Source: Daucus carota subsp. sativus
Lineage: Eukaryota > Streptophyta > Magnoliopsida > Apiales > Apiaceae
Length of the DNA: 64,000 nucleotides
Assembly (NCBI RefSeq): GCF_001625215.2
Contig: NC_030381.2
Coordinates: 51,793,214-51,857,213 of the forward strand
Direction of reading: 5' to 3'
Numbering within the stretch: position 1 is the stretch's first letter; every line of letters starts with the position of its first letter. The notes beneath the pieces were generated by a model, which was given only the letters and a program-made list of their open reading frames with translations, was not told where the DNA came from and made no database searches. Below, in pieces: positions 10,784 to 23,207 of the stretch. A program made the translations under genes and the position numbers.

Positions 10784-13700
10784 TATTCTAGTTTAATATA
10801 ATATGGGAAAACAAAATATAAATATAATTTAATAGATAAATTTAAATTTAAAATATTTAATTTTAACGAAGATATTAAATAAATTTATCAATATGACTAG
10901 TCAAGGGTTTAAGAAAGGATATTCTGGAAAATATAATCATAAAAAAAATATACAGATAAATATAAATATAAATTGTTCAATTAAAATAGGACAGAACTCA
11001 TAAATATAAGTAATTTGATCAAAATCGGACAAAACTCATCTTGAGAGTTGAGAGCGAGATGAAGGATTCCCATGGCCAATGTCAGATAACAATAACATCG
11101 ACTGAAGCATACCTTGTGTGTTCACGTGATTTTTCGCTCAAATAGTCACAGAAATACAGTCTGTGTGTACATAGTAAATTGTGTAAATATGTTAAAATAT
11201 TTGGAGAGGCGGTGACCTCATATTTTTTGTTTTTCCTAAGTGTATGAGAATAACTTTTTTTCAAAAAATTTAGAAATTATATTTTGAATTTTATACTTTG
11301 TGTGAAATTATGTTTAAAATTGTTGTGTTGTCATAGAAAATTGTTTAAGAATAAAGGTTAAGAATTATTATAATATTTTTGATATTTACCTATCTTAAAA
11401 TATAATTTAAAAATTATTAGTACTGTTAATAAATGTGTTATGTTAGATGATTATATGATAATATTTTTTGATATTGATAATAGTCATGATATATGTAAAT
11501 TATAGGGATTTTCTCATAAATATTTATGTCCAAAACAATTTTTACAAAAATATTACCTATTTTTCAGATATTTTGGAAAATTATGAAATTTTTGAAAATA
11601 TTTATAAAATTATCCCGTTGCATCATACAACTTTCAACCAGAATCATACATCCTAGTATCCTACCAATTAAGTGAAGTTGCAATTGGTTACATTTCTGTA
11701 AATATTATCTAAGAATTTAGTACTTTTGCAAATATTTTTAAAAAATAGTAAAATCGTAAGAACACTTTAAAAAATAGTAGTTTTGGTAAATTTTCAAAAC
11801 TATAATGAAAAATTTATTATTATTTTGTTTATATAATGTTTTTTCATGTCTCGTCCAATTCCTTACAATATACTTCATCCAAATTTCTATATTATAAAAT
11901 TTTAAATTATTATAATATAAAAATTGATTACATTCATTATTTTTTACATTTCCTTTTTATAAATTTAATAATATTTATTGGTTAACCATTTTACAAGCTC
12001 TTACACTTCTAGTCTCATCCCAATTCAAATGTAATCAAATATGTAATTATATATGAGCATAAAATTATTTAAAATAAAATAAAAAATCAGACGGAATAAC
12101 ATGAGAGATCAGCTGATTTCACGTGACATGAGAATGTTAGCGGTGATGAATCTCGTAAACAAAGGATGACTAAGGTCGCAAACACACAACACGTGTAAAT
12201 AACACGTTGAATGCATTTTATATTTGTCCGATAGTGATAAAAAAAAATTGAAACTCATGTCTCCGTCTACTTTGTATCCAATTTTTTGCTATTTTGTAGT
12301 GACATAAAAAATAACTTATAATATATAAAAAGTGATTTAATGATAATTATCATGAAAGTTTTTGTGCGTAAAAAATATAATTTCTTAATCAAATTTTGTA
12401 TTTATAAATATAAAAAGAAATATTTGTACCCACATTTAAATTAAATTCTAAAAATGAAGGCATGGTTTTCTTCCTTTTCCGAATAAACAGTCATATTATT
12501 CCAAGCGATGCATTTGCTCCCTTCTTTGGAAAAAGCGTAATAACTCACTAGTCTAGTTCCGTGGCACTAAAAATATATCGGAGCTCAAGTGATTCAACGA
12601 AGCAATGAGACCTTGAAAGCTGCTTTTTCAAGTGTAAGTAGTGGAACATTCTATCAATCGAGAAAAGTTTCTAGTGATAGTGGTAATATTGGTATGGTTC
12701 TTAGAAATACAATATAAACATATAGTTAGAAGTATGAAAGTTTTAATATAAAATATAGAACATGTGAAAATGATATTTAATTCATCAATGCAAGTTTTAT
12801 TGTTTAGAGGACACATTTTTGGGTTATCGAAGTCCTCCCACAAACCATTATATAAATCTTGTACTCATATAATCTAGTACTTATGTATGGTATATGTTGT
12901 CGGCAGCGTATAAAAAACAAGATTGATGTCGTCACAAGTTTTTATAGTAGTTATTTGACAAAAAAATTTCTTTTTTTATTGGAAGCAAACAAATAAAATA
13001 GACCGTTGAACAGCACTGAGAAACATGTGAAATGTAATACAAACACAACTTTATTTTGATATATATTGTTAAAAAGTAGATAACTCCAAAACAATATGCT
13101 CAATATTACAAAGCTGAACATAAAAATTTGATTTTCCCAAACGCAAAATGTTGAGAAAACTTACATCATGATTGTTTACATTGACGATTTATGGACACTC
13201 TTGACTTGAACATGATACTCGTGTTTTCCTATACAAAGTGGTAACAACATTTGCATCATGTTTGCACATATTGACAAAATTGCATACTATCGTTTATATA
13301 TAAAAAGAGTATTTTTTTTCTTAGTCTTTTTTAAGTATTGATCTATACTTTCTTTTTTATTAAAAATATTTACGAATTTAGTAATTTGTTCTTGAAACTT
13401 ACCTCATTTATTAAAATTTAGAACCATCACTCAATATATAATAGTAGAGTATGTCAAAATTCGACAAAATATCTTAAAGGACTCAAAGAAGACTCATAAC
13501 AACATATTTAGCATATTAATTATTGTACAAATAAATTATATGAAATCGTGTGTGCGTGTGTGTATGACATATTAAAATATAAGCAGGTAGAACATATATG
13601 TCTATTAATACTCACTACAAACTCTTGATATTATATAAAACTTAATTTAACCAAAATATTATACATTTTAATAGTAAAATTTTCATTCATCCATTTTTCA

Positions 13701-13992
13701 AAAAAATTTAGGTAAAAATTATAAAAAATTCCCAACCAACGTTTACATGCAGTGTTAGTCTCACATGAGATGATACACAACCAATAATATGCAGATTATT
13801 ATCAAGAACTTAAAATTTCATAGTCCCATTTTGTATATTTAGTCCGATACTAATGTTACAAAACCGTAAATACAAACAACCATCACAACAAGTCTTAAAT
13901 TGCTTAGCAAAATATCTAGCTAGCTTGATTTATTTGTGAATAACAACACAAGTGAGTATGTTTCATAAACATAATTATCCCTTTCTCATAAT
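9966..13992. other. Gene-free AT-rich intergenic DNA
   Basis: About 4 kb of AT-rich sequence with no convincing reading frame. Apart from the microsatellite at 10711-10784 I see no organised feature. Confidence 0.55.
10711..10784. repeat. Compound (TA)n/(CATA)n/(CA)n microsatellite
   Basis: Runs of TATA, CATA and then CA repeats follow one another without interruption. Confidence 0.9.
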
Positions 13993-14930
13993 GATGAAAG
14001 TTATATGGAGACCTTAATAATTGGAGACCATATCATCCACCATTCATATTCTTAACATCTAATGGTCAAGTTTTTCTTTAGTTATATAATTAAGGCTCGT
14101 ATATCTATTCACATATGTATACATTTTTTATACTTGCAAAACTGACTTATTCGACGGTTACGTGTATTAGTATTTGTGGCAGTTTCTATCTTCATCTCTT
14201 AGCCCCAGTTTCTCCGCAAAATTTTCCTTGTTTTATACTCTCTATAAAAACTATGATCGAGTTGTTCTGCAATCTTATGTCTTTTGTCTTTCTTCACAGG
14301 ATTGAGTTTTGGGTTTTGTTCTGCAGTCAAACATCGCAAATACACAATTATTTAACTAAAAATTGTTGTACTTCAAACCAACCAGATAGACATTTACATG
14401 GTTCATTCTCCTCTAGATCCCATAACATGAAAGCAGGATAAAGAAAAAAAAGCAGAACAATTAAAACTTAAAGTTAGAAGTAACTTTTACATATTGCAGG
14501 ACAATGAAACTCATAAAATTTTTACAGTACTAGATCCATAAAGATAAATCGACTAAATCGATCATGTGCAAGATAATTAGCAAAGTACTTTAAGTTGTGG
14601 AAATACAAACATGAAATCATCACAAAGTTCTTATAGATGTCCTTCATTGTTCTTCTCGCTTCATAATCGAATCATGCAATTAACCCAGATTGGTTGTGAT
14701 TACGTATATCTTACACACGTAGTAATGTCAGTTTCTTAGAAAGGAGCAGGCGAGATACGCGCCCGCACAAGTATATGAAAGTGATCCCAGTATATGGGAC
14801 ATTATTGTTTTATTTTAAATAAAATTATCTGTTTTTAACACTAGCCACACGATGTTATCCTAATCTAATGGTGGTGCTTGTGGTCTCCATGGACTCCAAT
14901 ATATTTTGGTCTCCACAGAACACAACTCTC
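13993..14930. mobile_element. Probable large, old MITE of the GGAGACC family
   Basis: The left end contains AGTTATATGGAGACC and a second GGAGACC. The right end, reverse complemented, reads TGTTCTGTGGAGACC followed by ATTGGAG. The same motif order marks the clear element at 34449-34855, and a variant of it (ACACAAAAACATTGGAG) marks 39973-40386. This copy is longer and more diverged, and no target duplication was found. Confidence 0.42.
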
Positions 14931-15595
14931 ACATAATTTCAAATATCGTTACATAATATTTGACAATATATAATGGAAAAGAACACTATTAAATTACAGC
15001 ATACTTAAGAAACCGACGTTTTAGTATTATCGTCACTTGTCTTCATTTATGATGAAGATATACAAATCACATACCATATATATTGATTTAGTTGCAACAT
15101 GAATATTTTATGTGATAAACTCTTACATCACTTACGACTTATAAAAAAGATACATGTAAGCAAGTTCCGTAAATAAACCCATGACATATTGAGAAAACTA
15201 TTATAAGAATCAAAATAGGAAAAATATCCAACACAAGTAGTTTGATTTTCATATTATGAAATAATTTAAACAAATCCACACATCAAAACAATTTAATCAT
15301 CCATGTAAATAAATAAATATATATATATATATTTATATATATAAATCATTTTCATGTAACATAAAATAAAAAAAAAACTGTATTAAACTTGTGATTTTAA
15401 TAACAGCAAACATCATCCTAACATGAAAATTATACATTGAATTTATAAAAAAAATTAACAAGAAAAACAATTCAAACTCAACACATCTACAATAATTCAT
15501 TCATAGATAGACCAGCTACTCCTTCATTCATATTTCTATCTTTTATAAAGAAAGAAAAGAAAGAAAAGAAAAAGACGCGGGAAACAATTGGGGGT
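14931..15595. other. AT-rich spacer upstream of RNase H2 subunit C
   Basis: No gene seen. An (AT)n microsatellite lies at about 15310-15345 and an AAAGAAAGAAAAG purine run at about 15545-15572, close to the promoter of the next gene. Confidence 0.5.
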
Positions 15596-15605
15596 TTATA
15601 AAAGC

Positions 15606-15654
15606 TAGGGTTTGGACGATGACTAATAATTGAACTCTCTCAATTAAACCCTAA
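15606..15654 (+). promoter_or_regulatory. Inverted pair of telo-boxes in the leader of RNase H2 subunit C
   Basis: TAGGGTTT at 15606-15613 and AAACCCTAA at 15646-15654 are telo-boxes in opposite orientation, 14 to 60 bp before the ATG. In plants telo-boxes are common in promoters and leaders of genes active in dividing cells (replication, ribosome biogenesis), which fits an RNase H2 subunit. A TATA-like TTTATAAAA overlaps the line just upstream (about 15596). Confidence 0.5.
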
Positions 15655-15667
15655 AAATCAAAATTTG

Positions 15668-18381
15668 ATGGCCAATCAAGAAATGGGAAGCGTTGGTAGC
15701 ATCAATCTGAGGAATGGTGAATCCATGGTGGATCTAACGGGTCGGGTCCATCAGCTACCATGCTGTATTAAGTTTACTGGGCCTTCCCCTGTTTCGCACT
15801 ACTTCAAGCCCAAATCCACGGGTAACCCATTACTTAGCGTTAATTATATATGTACATGAACGTGTATTTATGTTGATTATACATATTTAAATTATGTTTC
15901 TTGCATTGTGGTAGTATAAGGTAGTTTAAATGTTTTAGTAGTGCTGCAAGATTTATATTTTTGTTGGTGAATATGGAGTTAATTTCGAGATATTTTTGAT
16001 TTTTAGGAAATTTCTGAAATTGGGATTTTTATATTTTTTTTTTGTGATTGTTAGTGTGGGGTGTGATGTTTTGAGCGCATGGTGAATGTGTTTGATTTGT
16101 ATGTTTCTGTATGTGTAGATGTTGAGGTTGATGGTTTGAGTGTGAATGAAGCGTATTTTAGAGGAAGGAAGTTGCAGGGCACGACAATGCCTCTTCCGCA
16201 AGGCTATTCTGGTGAGTACGCTTCTGCTTACGGGTATTGAGTTAATGATATAAAGCATTTAGAAGTTGGGAGAGGTGTTTGCGAAAATTGTACAGTCTCA
16301 AATTTGAGGTTTTGAGGGCTTTGTCGTAGAGTTCTCTGTCTCTCTTTTCCTTTTTTTCCCGCTAAATTTGTGGTAGAGTTCTTCAAGGCCAAAAGAGGAC
16401 TTTTTATGTACCTAATTATGTGTTATATTCGAAATTTGGTTTTAATTTATCTGATTAAATGAATATCCAAATTAAAAGACCCTAAGGACTTGCGTAACCA
16501 CAGGTTAACATTTTTCTGAACACCTTTTGCATCCTTTCCTGTGCATTATAATGTTATATTACTTTTGCGCCTGGCAGTGGAGGCTTTGCAGTTGTTTGGG
16601 TTTTACAGCCTTAAAATAATAATGAAGTGACTCAAATTGAGCGCACCAATGTTGGGTTTGAGGGGGGGGGGGGGGGGGGGGGGGGGGAGGAATCCTTCTG
16701 AACTGGCCAAAAAAAAGAAATCCATTGATTTGTATCATAGTGCTTAACTCTTCCTCTCTTTCTTGGTATTAGGAAGGGAATCAATGACACACATGTTTGA
16801 CTGTGTGTATAATTTATTTTTTGAGGGTCGAATAGCCCTTGGCAGTTGATAGCTCTGGCCTTCTCACTGCTCACAGATCAATTACATTCTTATGTTTTTA
16901 AAACATACTTCGGCAATATGAGATGATATGAAAGTACTGCAAGTTTTTAGGAGAATTATACTAGGGTTTATGATTCTACAATTTTTTTAATTAATGATTT
17001 AAGATTATGTTCATGTTTGCTACTTGTTTCATATTGTGATCCTTTTGTACAGGATTTGTCATTGGAAAGAAAAAGGTAGGTAAGAGAAAAGCTTCTGACA
17101 AGTCTGAGGAAGATTCAGGTTGCTGGGAGACGAATGCAAAATTTCAAAATGTAACATTCTGGAATCATGACAGTCTTCCATCACAAGACGATGCTTTCTT
17201 GCGAACTTTTCATTGGCTTGCTGTTGCCAAAGCGGTATGCTTCTATCTGACCTGATATGTACCAGTAGATCTCAAATTCATAATGGCTAAATGCATGCAA
17301 TGAGATATGAGATCAAATTTTCATTACTTCAATGGTTTAAGGATGTTTTTTACATCAGCACACATGTGCCTGTATTTGGGATGCGACGTGAGTACTGCTT
17401 GTTTTCTCAAATTCATAGTCTAAAATGGCTGGTACTTGGTAATATCACGTTATCATTGTATTTGTTTGACATACTCTTGCAAATAGGGATAAATATCAAG
17501 TAGGTCACTCGTTTCGTCCAAATGTATCAATTGAGTTACTGATTCCTAAATTGACTCAAATGAGACACTCATTAAAAAAATTTATATAAAAAATATCACT
17601 CTATCGTTAGTCGAAATTTTAAAAGTCTTATATATTGAGTTTTGCACATTTTTTATGAATAGTATTACATCCAAATGAAAGATTCCGAGTTCTACTATTT
17701 TCGCTAATATTTTCAGATTTTTAAAATTTTATCAACTTTTTATTTTTAATTTTTTGATTGTTTTATTTGATTTAATAAAAATAAATAGGAGATAAATTTT
17801 TAAAAATATTAGCGAAAATAGTAGAACTCAGAATCTTTCATTTGGATGTAATACCATTCATAAAAAATGTGTGAAACTCAATATATAATACTTTCAAAAT
17901 TTCCACTAACAATAGAGTGATATTTTTGATACAAATTTTTCTAATGAGTGTCTTATTTGAGTCAATTCGGGAATCAGTGACTCAATTGATACATTTGGAC
18001 GAAACGAGTGACCTACTTGATATTTATCCCCTTGCAAATATGAGTGAATCAAAGAATGATGGTTGAGGATCTATCAAACTATTACTTCAATATATTGAGT
18101 TATGAACCATGAAGTTCTATTTATAGGTAGGGTTGTGATTCTGTTTTCTTTTATTGTTATCTCCATTTGCCACGAAGGTCATCCTTTTTTATTGAGTATA
18201 ATGATGTTTCTAGTTTATTTTATATCAGAATCGGCGATACATTATATATAGATAATGTTTTCTTTTCTGTTTTGCGCTTTCTGTATCCTTGCTCATTGCA
18301 TATATTTTGTTTTTGTTTGTGAAACAGCTGCACCAGCCAGTAACCACCGAAGATTTGGAATCTGCATCAATTAACCTGTAG
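15668..18381 (+). CDS. RNASEH2C: Ribonuclease H2 subunit C (non-catalytic)
   Basis: Four exons read in phase: 15668-15821, 16119-16211, 17053-17234 and 18328-18381 (154, 93, 182 and 54 bp), giving 160 residues, close to the 164 of the human protein. Family landmarks are LPCCIKF near the start, the strongly conserved block GRKLQGTTMPLPQGYSGFV across the exon 2/3 junction, then VTFWNHDSLPSQDDAF and HWLAVAKALHQPV near the end. Subunit C pairs with subunit B as the scaffold that supports catalytic subunit A. The complex removes single ribonucleotides and RNA-DNA hybrids in the nucleus. The start is the first ATG after the leader (MANQEM). Intron 3 contains a 545-bp palindromic MULE element that splicing should remove. 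Confidence 0.92.
16662..16687 (+). repeat. Homopolymer G tract (26 G)
   Basis: An uninterrupted run of G inside intron 2 of RNase H2 subunit C, on the transcribed sense strand. The length may not be exact because such tracts are hard to sequence. Confidence 0.8.
17486..18030. mobile_element. MULE-like foldback MITE, 545 bp, 10-bp target duplication
   Basis: The element begins GGGATAAATATCAAGTAGG and ends with its reverse complement. The two arms remain similar for well over 200 bp each, so nearly the whole element is one large palindrome. CTTGCAAATA lies directly outside both ends (17476-17485 and 18031-18040). Long inverted repeats and a 9-10-bp duplication are typical of Mutator-like elements. 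It sits in intron 3 of RNase H2 subunit C. Confidence 0.87.
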
Positions 18382-18759
18382 CTGTAGTCAGTCATATACC
18401 GACTTGAAATAGGAGTTGTATTTCTTTTGATGTATTTGATACAGGCATTAATCAATTTCAAATTATAAAGCATACTTCTTATATCTTTACACATCATTTT
18501 CTCAAAGTATATCAGACAATCTCAAGGGAAAGCAATTTACAAATGCATATTATGCTTCAGTACATCTCATGATTGTACTGATAGGCTAACATCTAATAAG
18601 CTAATTTGTAAGACTGATTTCCCATTTAAGTTTCATGCCTATGTTATATGTTCTTTGGAAAAACATTACATCATCTGGTTTTCAGGGCAAAGAATAAAAA
18701 TGTCTAGATAGTTGGTACTGCTTTTACTTTTCTAGCTAGTGGTTCGTCTCCGTTCTTTG

Positions 18760-19450
18760 ATAAAGTAAGGAATTTAAGGGCTTATCTTCGAAAGATTCCA
18801 GGAGGCAGGAGCAGAAAGGTGATGAGTTCCAATTCTTATCAAGCCTATTTCTTCTGCTCTCACCATCTGATTGCAATGGTTATGGAATCCGCTTCTGATC
18901 ATCCGATATCCAACATGCCTAAACCTCACATCAAAGAGGAAGAGGCCAAGCTTTTGATATTCTGTTGGTATGTCTTACCGCCCACGAATTGAGATGATCT
19001 ATTGTGCTTCTCAGAACAACAATTTAAGACCTTGTGAATTTGTTAAAACATACTCGTTATGAAGGGTCGTGTTCTATGGAAAAGACGAACGCTGTTGTTC
19101 TATTGCAGAACAATACAACACTGAAAATGTGAAATATCTGCAAAACTGTTGTTCTGCAATTGTTCACACCTAAATTATTATCTATTGCTTCTTCATAGAT
19201 AATGCAACTGTTTTGTCAATAGTTGGCATCTACTTTATCTTTTCTAGTTGATGAAAGAAGATAAGGGCTCATCCCCAGAACTATTCCTGGTGGCAGGAGC
19301 AGAAATGTAATGAGTTCCATTTCTTATCAAACCGACTTCCTCGGCTCCCACCATTTGATTAAAATGTTCATGGATTCTGTTTCTGATCAATCCAATATCA
19401 TCCATGCCCAGCCCTCTGATTAAAAGAAGAAGGCCAACTCTCTGATAGCA
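18760..19450 (+). repeat. Diverged direct duplication (about 200 bp, offset about 490 bp)
   Basis: The block containing AGGCAGGAGCAGAAAGGTGA near 18800 recurs as GGCAGGAGCAGAAATGTAAT near 19290. Both are followed by matching stretches (GAGTTCCA, TTCTTATCAA, CCATCTGATT/CCATTTGATT, TTTCTGATCA, CCAATATC/CCGATATC). Neither copy has a long reading frame. It lies between RNase H2 subunit C and the first phloem protein 2 gene, and could be a duplicated promoter segment or a gene relic. Confidence 0.6.
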
Positions 19451-19688
19451 GGAAAGGCTAACGGAAGATACTCATTTTCTTTATCAACACTTGTTGCCAT
19501 ACAAGCATAGAGAAAACAAGAAAAGGTCATGACAAAAATAAATGAGAATCATAAATAAGACTTTCTCTTTATGATATTCTCTCGTTAAACAATTCAGGGA
19601 ACATATTCTCTTTTATATTTAAGATTAAGGCACAAGCATATAGCAAGTGCGTGTTTTTCTTTGCACTCTGGTATCTGTTTTTTACACA

Positions 19689-20640
19689 ATGGGAGCATCT
19701 GAGAGCTCACAACATGATCAGGCTAACGCCCAACCATCTAATGAGAAACCCTCCACACTAACCTCGAAAAACTCTGAAGAAGGCCACACTAATCCGATCC
19801 CGGATGCAATTTCTCAGAGAAGGACAGAATTAGGATCAGAACTAAAGCCACCTCCTCATAACTATGAAGCCATTGTAAAAGATGCGGCCATTGACAAGTC
19901 CTCAACTGAAAAGCTTTACCAGCAGCTCTACACTGGAGTGTTACTTAACCAAAAGAAACAGGTAATTCTTATCATTTACTACTTGTAATCGCTGAAAACT
20001 AGTACAAATTCATTAGTTAACTATATGTTACTGTGGAATTCTATTGTTACAGAAGTATTGGGTGGACAAGAAGTCCCATGCCAACTGTTTCATGTTGTAT
20101 GCGAGGAGTCTTTCAATAACTTGGAGCGAAGACAGACGTTTCTGGCACTGGCCTTATGACAGTGAAAGGTTGAAATTTCTTCGTTTTGAAAATCATATAG
20201 AAATTTATTTTTTCAGTTTTGACAGTATATAAACTAAGCATGGGTTATTATGCAGTGATGGTGTGTTCGTCGATGTTGCTGAATTGCTAAACGTATGCTG
20301 GCTAGAAGTGTATGGGAAACTCGAGGCATCAATGCTTTCACCTGGGGTGCTGTACGAATTTGCTTTCGTGGTCATGTTAAAAGATCCTGCATATGGATGG
20401 GAAGTTCCAGTAAACCTGAGGCTTACTCTTCCCGATGGAACTAAACAAGAACACAAAGAAAATTTGATGGAAAAGCCAAGAGGAAGGTGGATAGAGATTG
20501 TCATAGGCGAATTTATGGCCTTGCAGGATAAACCTGGAAAGATTGAGTGTTCTTTATTTGAATATGAAGGTGGAAAGTGGAAGAAAGGCTTGCTTATTAA
20601 AGGGGTGGCAATCAGGCCAAAAGCATCTATCAAGGTCTAG
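19689..20640 (+). CDS. Phloem protein 2 (PP2-A1-like) lectin
   Basis: Exons 19689-19961, 20053-20168 and 20256-20640 (273, 116, 385 bp) join in phase to 257 residues. The first 90 residues are a variable, Ser/Thr/Asn-rich tail followed by a family-like helix (YQQLYTGVLLNQKKQ). Residues 92-257 are the PP2/Nictaba-type lectin domain, with KYWVDKKSHANCFMLYAR, SITWSEDRRFWHW, the core VMLKDPAYGWEVPVNLRL, LPDGTKQEHKENLMEKPRG and the terminal KGVAIRP. PP2 proteins are abundant chitooligosaccharide/N-glycan-binding lectins of phloem sieve elements and are stress-linked. The chosen ATG (MGASESSQ) is the first in frame; an upstream in-frame stretch from 19647 has only a GTG. A related gene and a decayed copy follow. 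Confidence 0.92.
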
Positions 20641-21382
20641 AACGTCTAATATTCATGCTTTTTCGCATGTAGCTCTTACATGTACTTGGCTTTTGGCTTG
20701 GCCATGGGAGCCCTTTGTTTTAAGATGTAATGAATAAGGATCTGTGGGAAGCTGCTAGCTAGACAATAGTCGATCAGATGTATTCTCATAGTATCTAAAG
20801 TGTGTATTTATATTATTATCGCAACATATAACTGGGGCGGTTTCTGAGACCCTTCTTTTTCCTGAATCCTGTGTTTTTCTTCATTCTGTGCCTTCTGAGA
20901 TCATCTTGCTCACATTAGTAACATTACATTTTACCGAAATTTAAGTCAAATTTGGCCTCTAATTAATCATTTGATCATGTTTCCACGTTTCTCTAACTTG
21001 CCTATGTCTAGTCCATGAAAAATTTGATTCAGATGTAAACTATTTCAAAACGTTTGAAAAGAAAAACAAATGACTATCTACATGCAGCAAGTATTGCACT
21101 ATTGCTATTGCTACATAACTAATATTGCAGACATGAAGTTAAAAATATTTTATAATCTTAAGAGTTGGATTGTATTTCAGTTCTTAACAATTTGAAATTT
21201 ATTTAAACCTTGTAAGTTTTGGTTATTATACAAAGTGAGAATGACACCCACCCAGAATCTGAATATTAGGCTTTCATGAAGATCAACATTAATATTATTA
21301 AGCTTTCTCAAAAGTGAAATCTCTTTAGACAGAATGCATCCACATGGAGATTCTGGATATGTGCCATATTACTTTGCCATGC
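20641..21382. other. Spacer between the two phloem protein 2 genes
   Basis: 3' UTR of the first gene, then AT-rich sequence; no other feature recognised. Confidence 0.5.
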
Positions 21383-21390
21383 TATATATA
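21383..21390 (+). promoter_or_regulatory. TATA box of the second phloem protein 2 gene
   Basis: TATATATA stands 90 bp before the ATG at 21473 and is followed by a pyrimidine-rich CTACCCTTCACTG, a reasonable start-site context. Confidence 0.6.
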
Positions 21391-21472
21391 CTACCCTTCA
21401 CTGAATTTGTAAATAACCAAAGAACATATACATTACAGAAAAGAAGAACATTGTTATTTGGCATCTGAAGAG

Positions 21473-22329
21473 ATGGCACAAGCATTTAGCCACGACGGTA
21501 TCAGATCATTGTGGTCTCAATGTGAAGAAAGTAAGAAACTCCATTTTATCTCCCAGGACAAACCGGTAACTATAAGCTTTATCTTTGCAGAACAATATAC
21601 TATAAAGCTTTCGGAAATTATTCTAGATTTTTCCTTCATCATTCAGAGGGTTGCTAATATGCCAGTTCAAGGGTTACATGCAACTTAATTTACCTTCTGA
21701 ACTCTGAAGTTTTTGTGTACTACTTTTTCGTGTCTCTTGTATTGTTCAGAGTCTTGTGGGACAACTAAATGCAAGGGATCTGTCTATCACTTCTGGTTCA
21801 GATCTTTGTCACTGGAAATGGAGTCATGTAAAAGACGGCATAAGGTGAGTTATTGGACAAAGACAGGATATGGTGAAATCTGCAACAGAATTGACTAGGA
21901 AATATTGAACTTTGAAATTTAAGGTCCTAGAAAAAACTTTGTAATCTCTTCCCTCATTTTTTCAGTGGTGATATGAACGAAGTTGCTGAACTGCTTGAGA
22001 TTCGCTGCCTTCAAATTGATGGAAGATATGAGGCGAATAAGCTCAAACAAGGATTGCTGTACGAGGTGCAATATGTGGTGATGCTGAAAGACAACCACAC
22101 CATTACTACTCCACTGAAGCTTGTACTTACTCTTCCCGATGGAACAAAACATGAAAGCACTAAGAATCTGATGGAAGAGCCGAGAAACCACATGATAGGA
22201 CTCAAACTAGGACACTTTCTCACCCAAAATTTAGGTGGAGATGTTAAGTTCTCTCTGGTGGAGAATAGTTCAGCTCAAAAAAGAGGTTTAGTTGTTATTG
22301 GTGCGCTAATCGTGCCTAATATAGTGTAA
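21473..22329 (+). CDS. Short phloem protein 2-like lectin
   Basis: Exons 21473-21565, 21750-21844 and 21966-22329 (93, 95, 364 bp) join in phase to 183 residues. The second and third exons follow the same intron positions as the gene upstream, so this is a tandem duplicate. The lectin domain is recognisable: LNARDLSIT with HWKW, NEVAELLEIRCLQIDGRYE, VVMLKD, LTLPDGTKHE, NLMEEPRNH and a final GLVVIGALIVP. It differs in two ways. The N-terminal tail is short, and the usual YWVD..NCFMLYA segment is replaced by a degenerate SLVGQLNARDL, so sugar binding may be altered. The frame is open and splice sites are good, so it is probably expressed. Confidence 0.82.
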
Positions 22330-22659
22330 ACATGTTATGACAGTTGCAAATTCCAGCTGTCTACTAACTACTCAAACAGTATTTGAGCTTGGTATGTAAA
22401 ACTCAATGATAAGTTGTAGTTCTCAAAAGTAAAATGGTACTTGTCCCAGAGTGCTTCATTGTCATATCCAGAATTTGTTTGGTAGTTTGTGCGCGGATGG
22501 CCTCATTAAAAACCATGTTTGCCCCCTTGCAGAAAAAGATTTCAGATTTCAGATTTCAGAGCATGAATGATCATGAACACATAGTTGCTTATAGAGCAAA
22601 CTTGAACATGCATACATTAAAGCTGATGGGATCAGACTTTACTAATGAATATTATTGTT

Positions 22660-22830
22660 AATACAGAACTCTGCTATCCAGTGCAAGGCCTCCATTGAAT
22701 GGCAAAACAGGTTTTTCAAAGCAACGCCTCTACCCCTATTGACATCATCTGTCTCCACCGAGACTTGAACCCTCAACTCACCCGAGGGAAAGGCCCCAAG
22801 ATTTAGTAATTGACATACACTAAGCATACC
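22660..22830 (-). mobile_element. Possible tRNA-derived SINE, antisense
   Basis: On the minus strand a B-box-like GGGTTCAAGTCTC (about 22764-22776) is preceded by CCCTCGGGTGAGT, resembling the internal promoter of plant SINEs. No tail or target duplication was pinned down. Located between the second phloem protein 2 gene and the decayed third copy. Confidence 0.38.
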
Positions 22831-23207
22831 AAACTCGAGGGACAAGTAAAAATATTTCAATGTTATCCTCTCCTTTTTCGGATCTCTGGAAATATATTCT
22901 AGTAATTGACATGCACTACTGTATGTTCAGCTCCAAGGGACAAAGAAGCCTAATTCCTATCACAGGCTTTAAAGCATAAAAAAGATGCTGATAGATAGGG
23001 CATTAACTTATATATTCTCAGTGCATGATAGATCTGTTTGTTTTGTCCTGCTAACCTGGACATGAAACGTAAAATTCCATTTAATATCAGCCAAGCCAGC
23101 AGCCTTATGCATAAAGTGATCTATTGGTGAATTATATTTGTTAAATTCTTTGTCTGCAATTTCTTAATATATCGATACCTTGATCCTATTGCATCATAAT
23201 ATGGAAT

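Noticed and set aside
14115-14441. 108-codon frame
   Set aside because: Lies inside a probable old MITE and has no similarity to known proteins.
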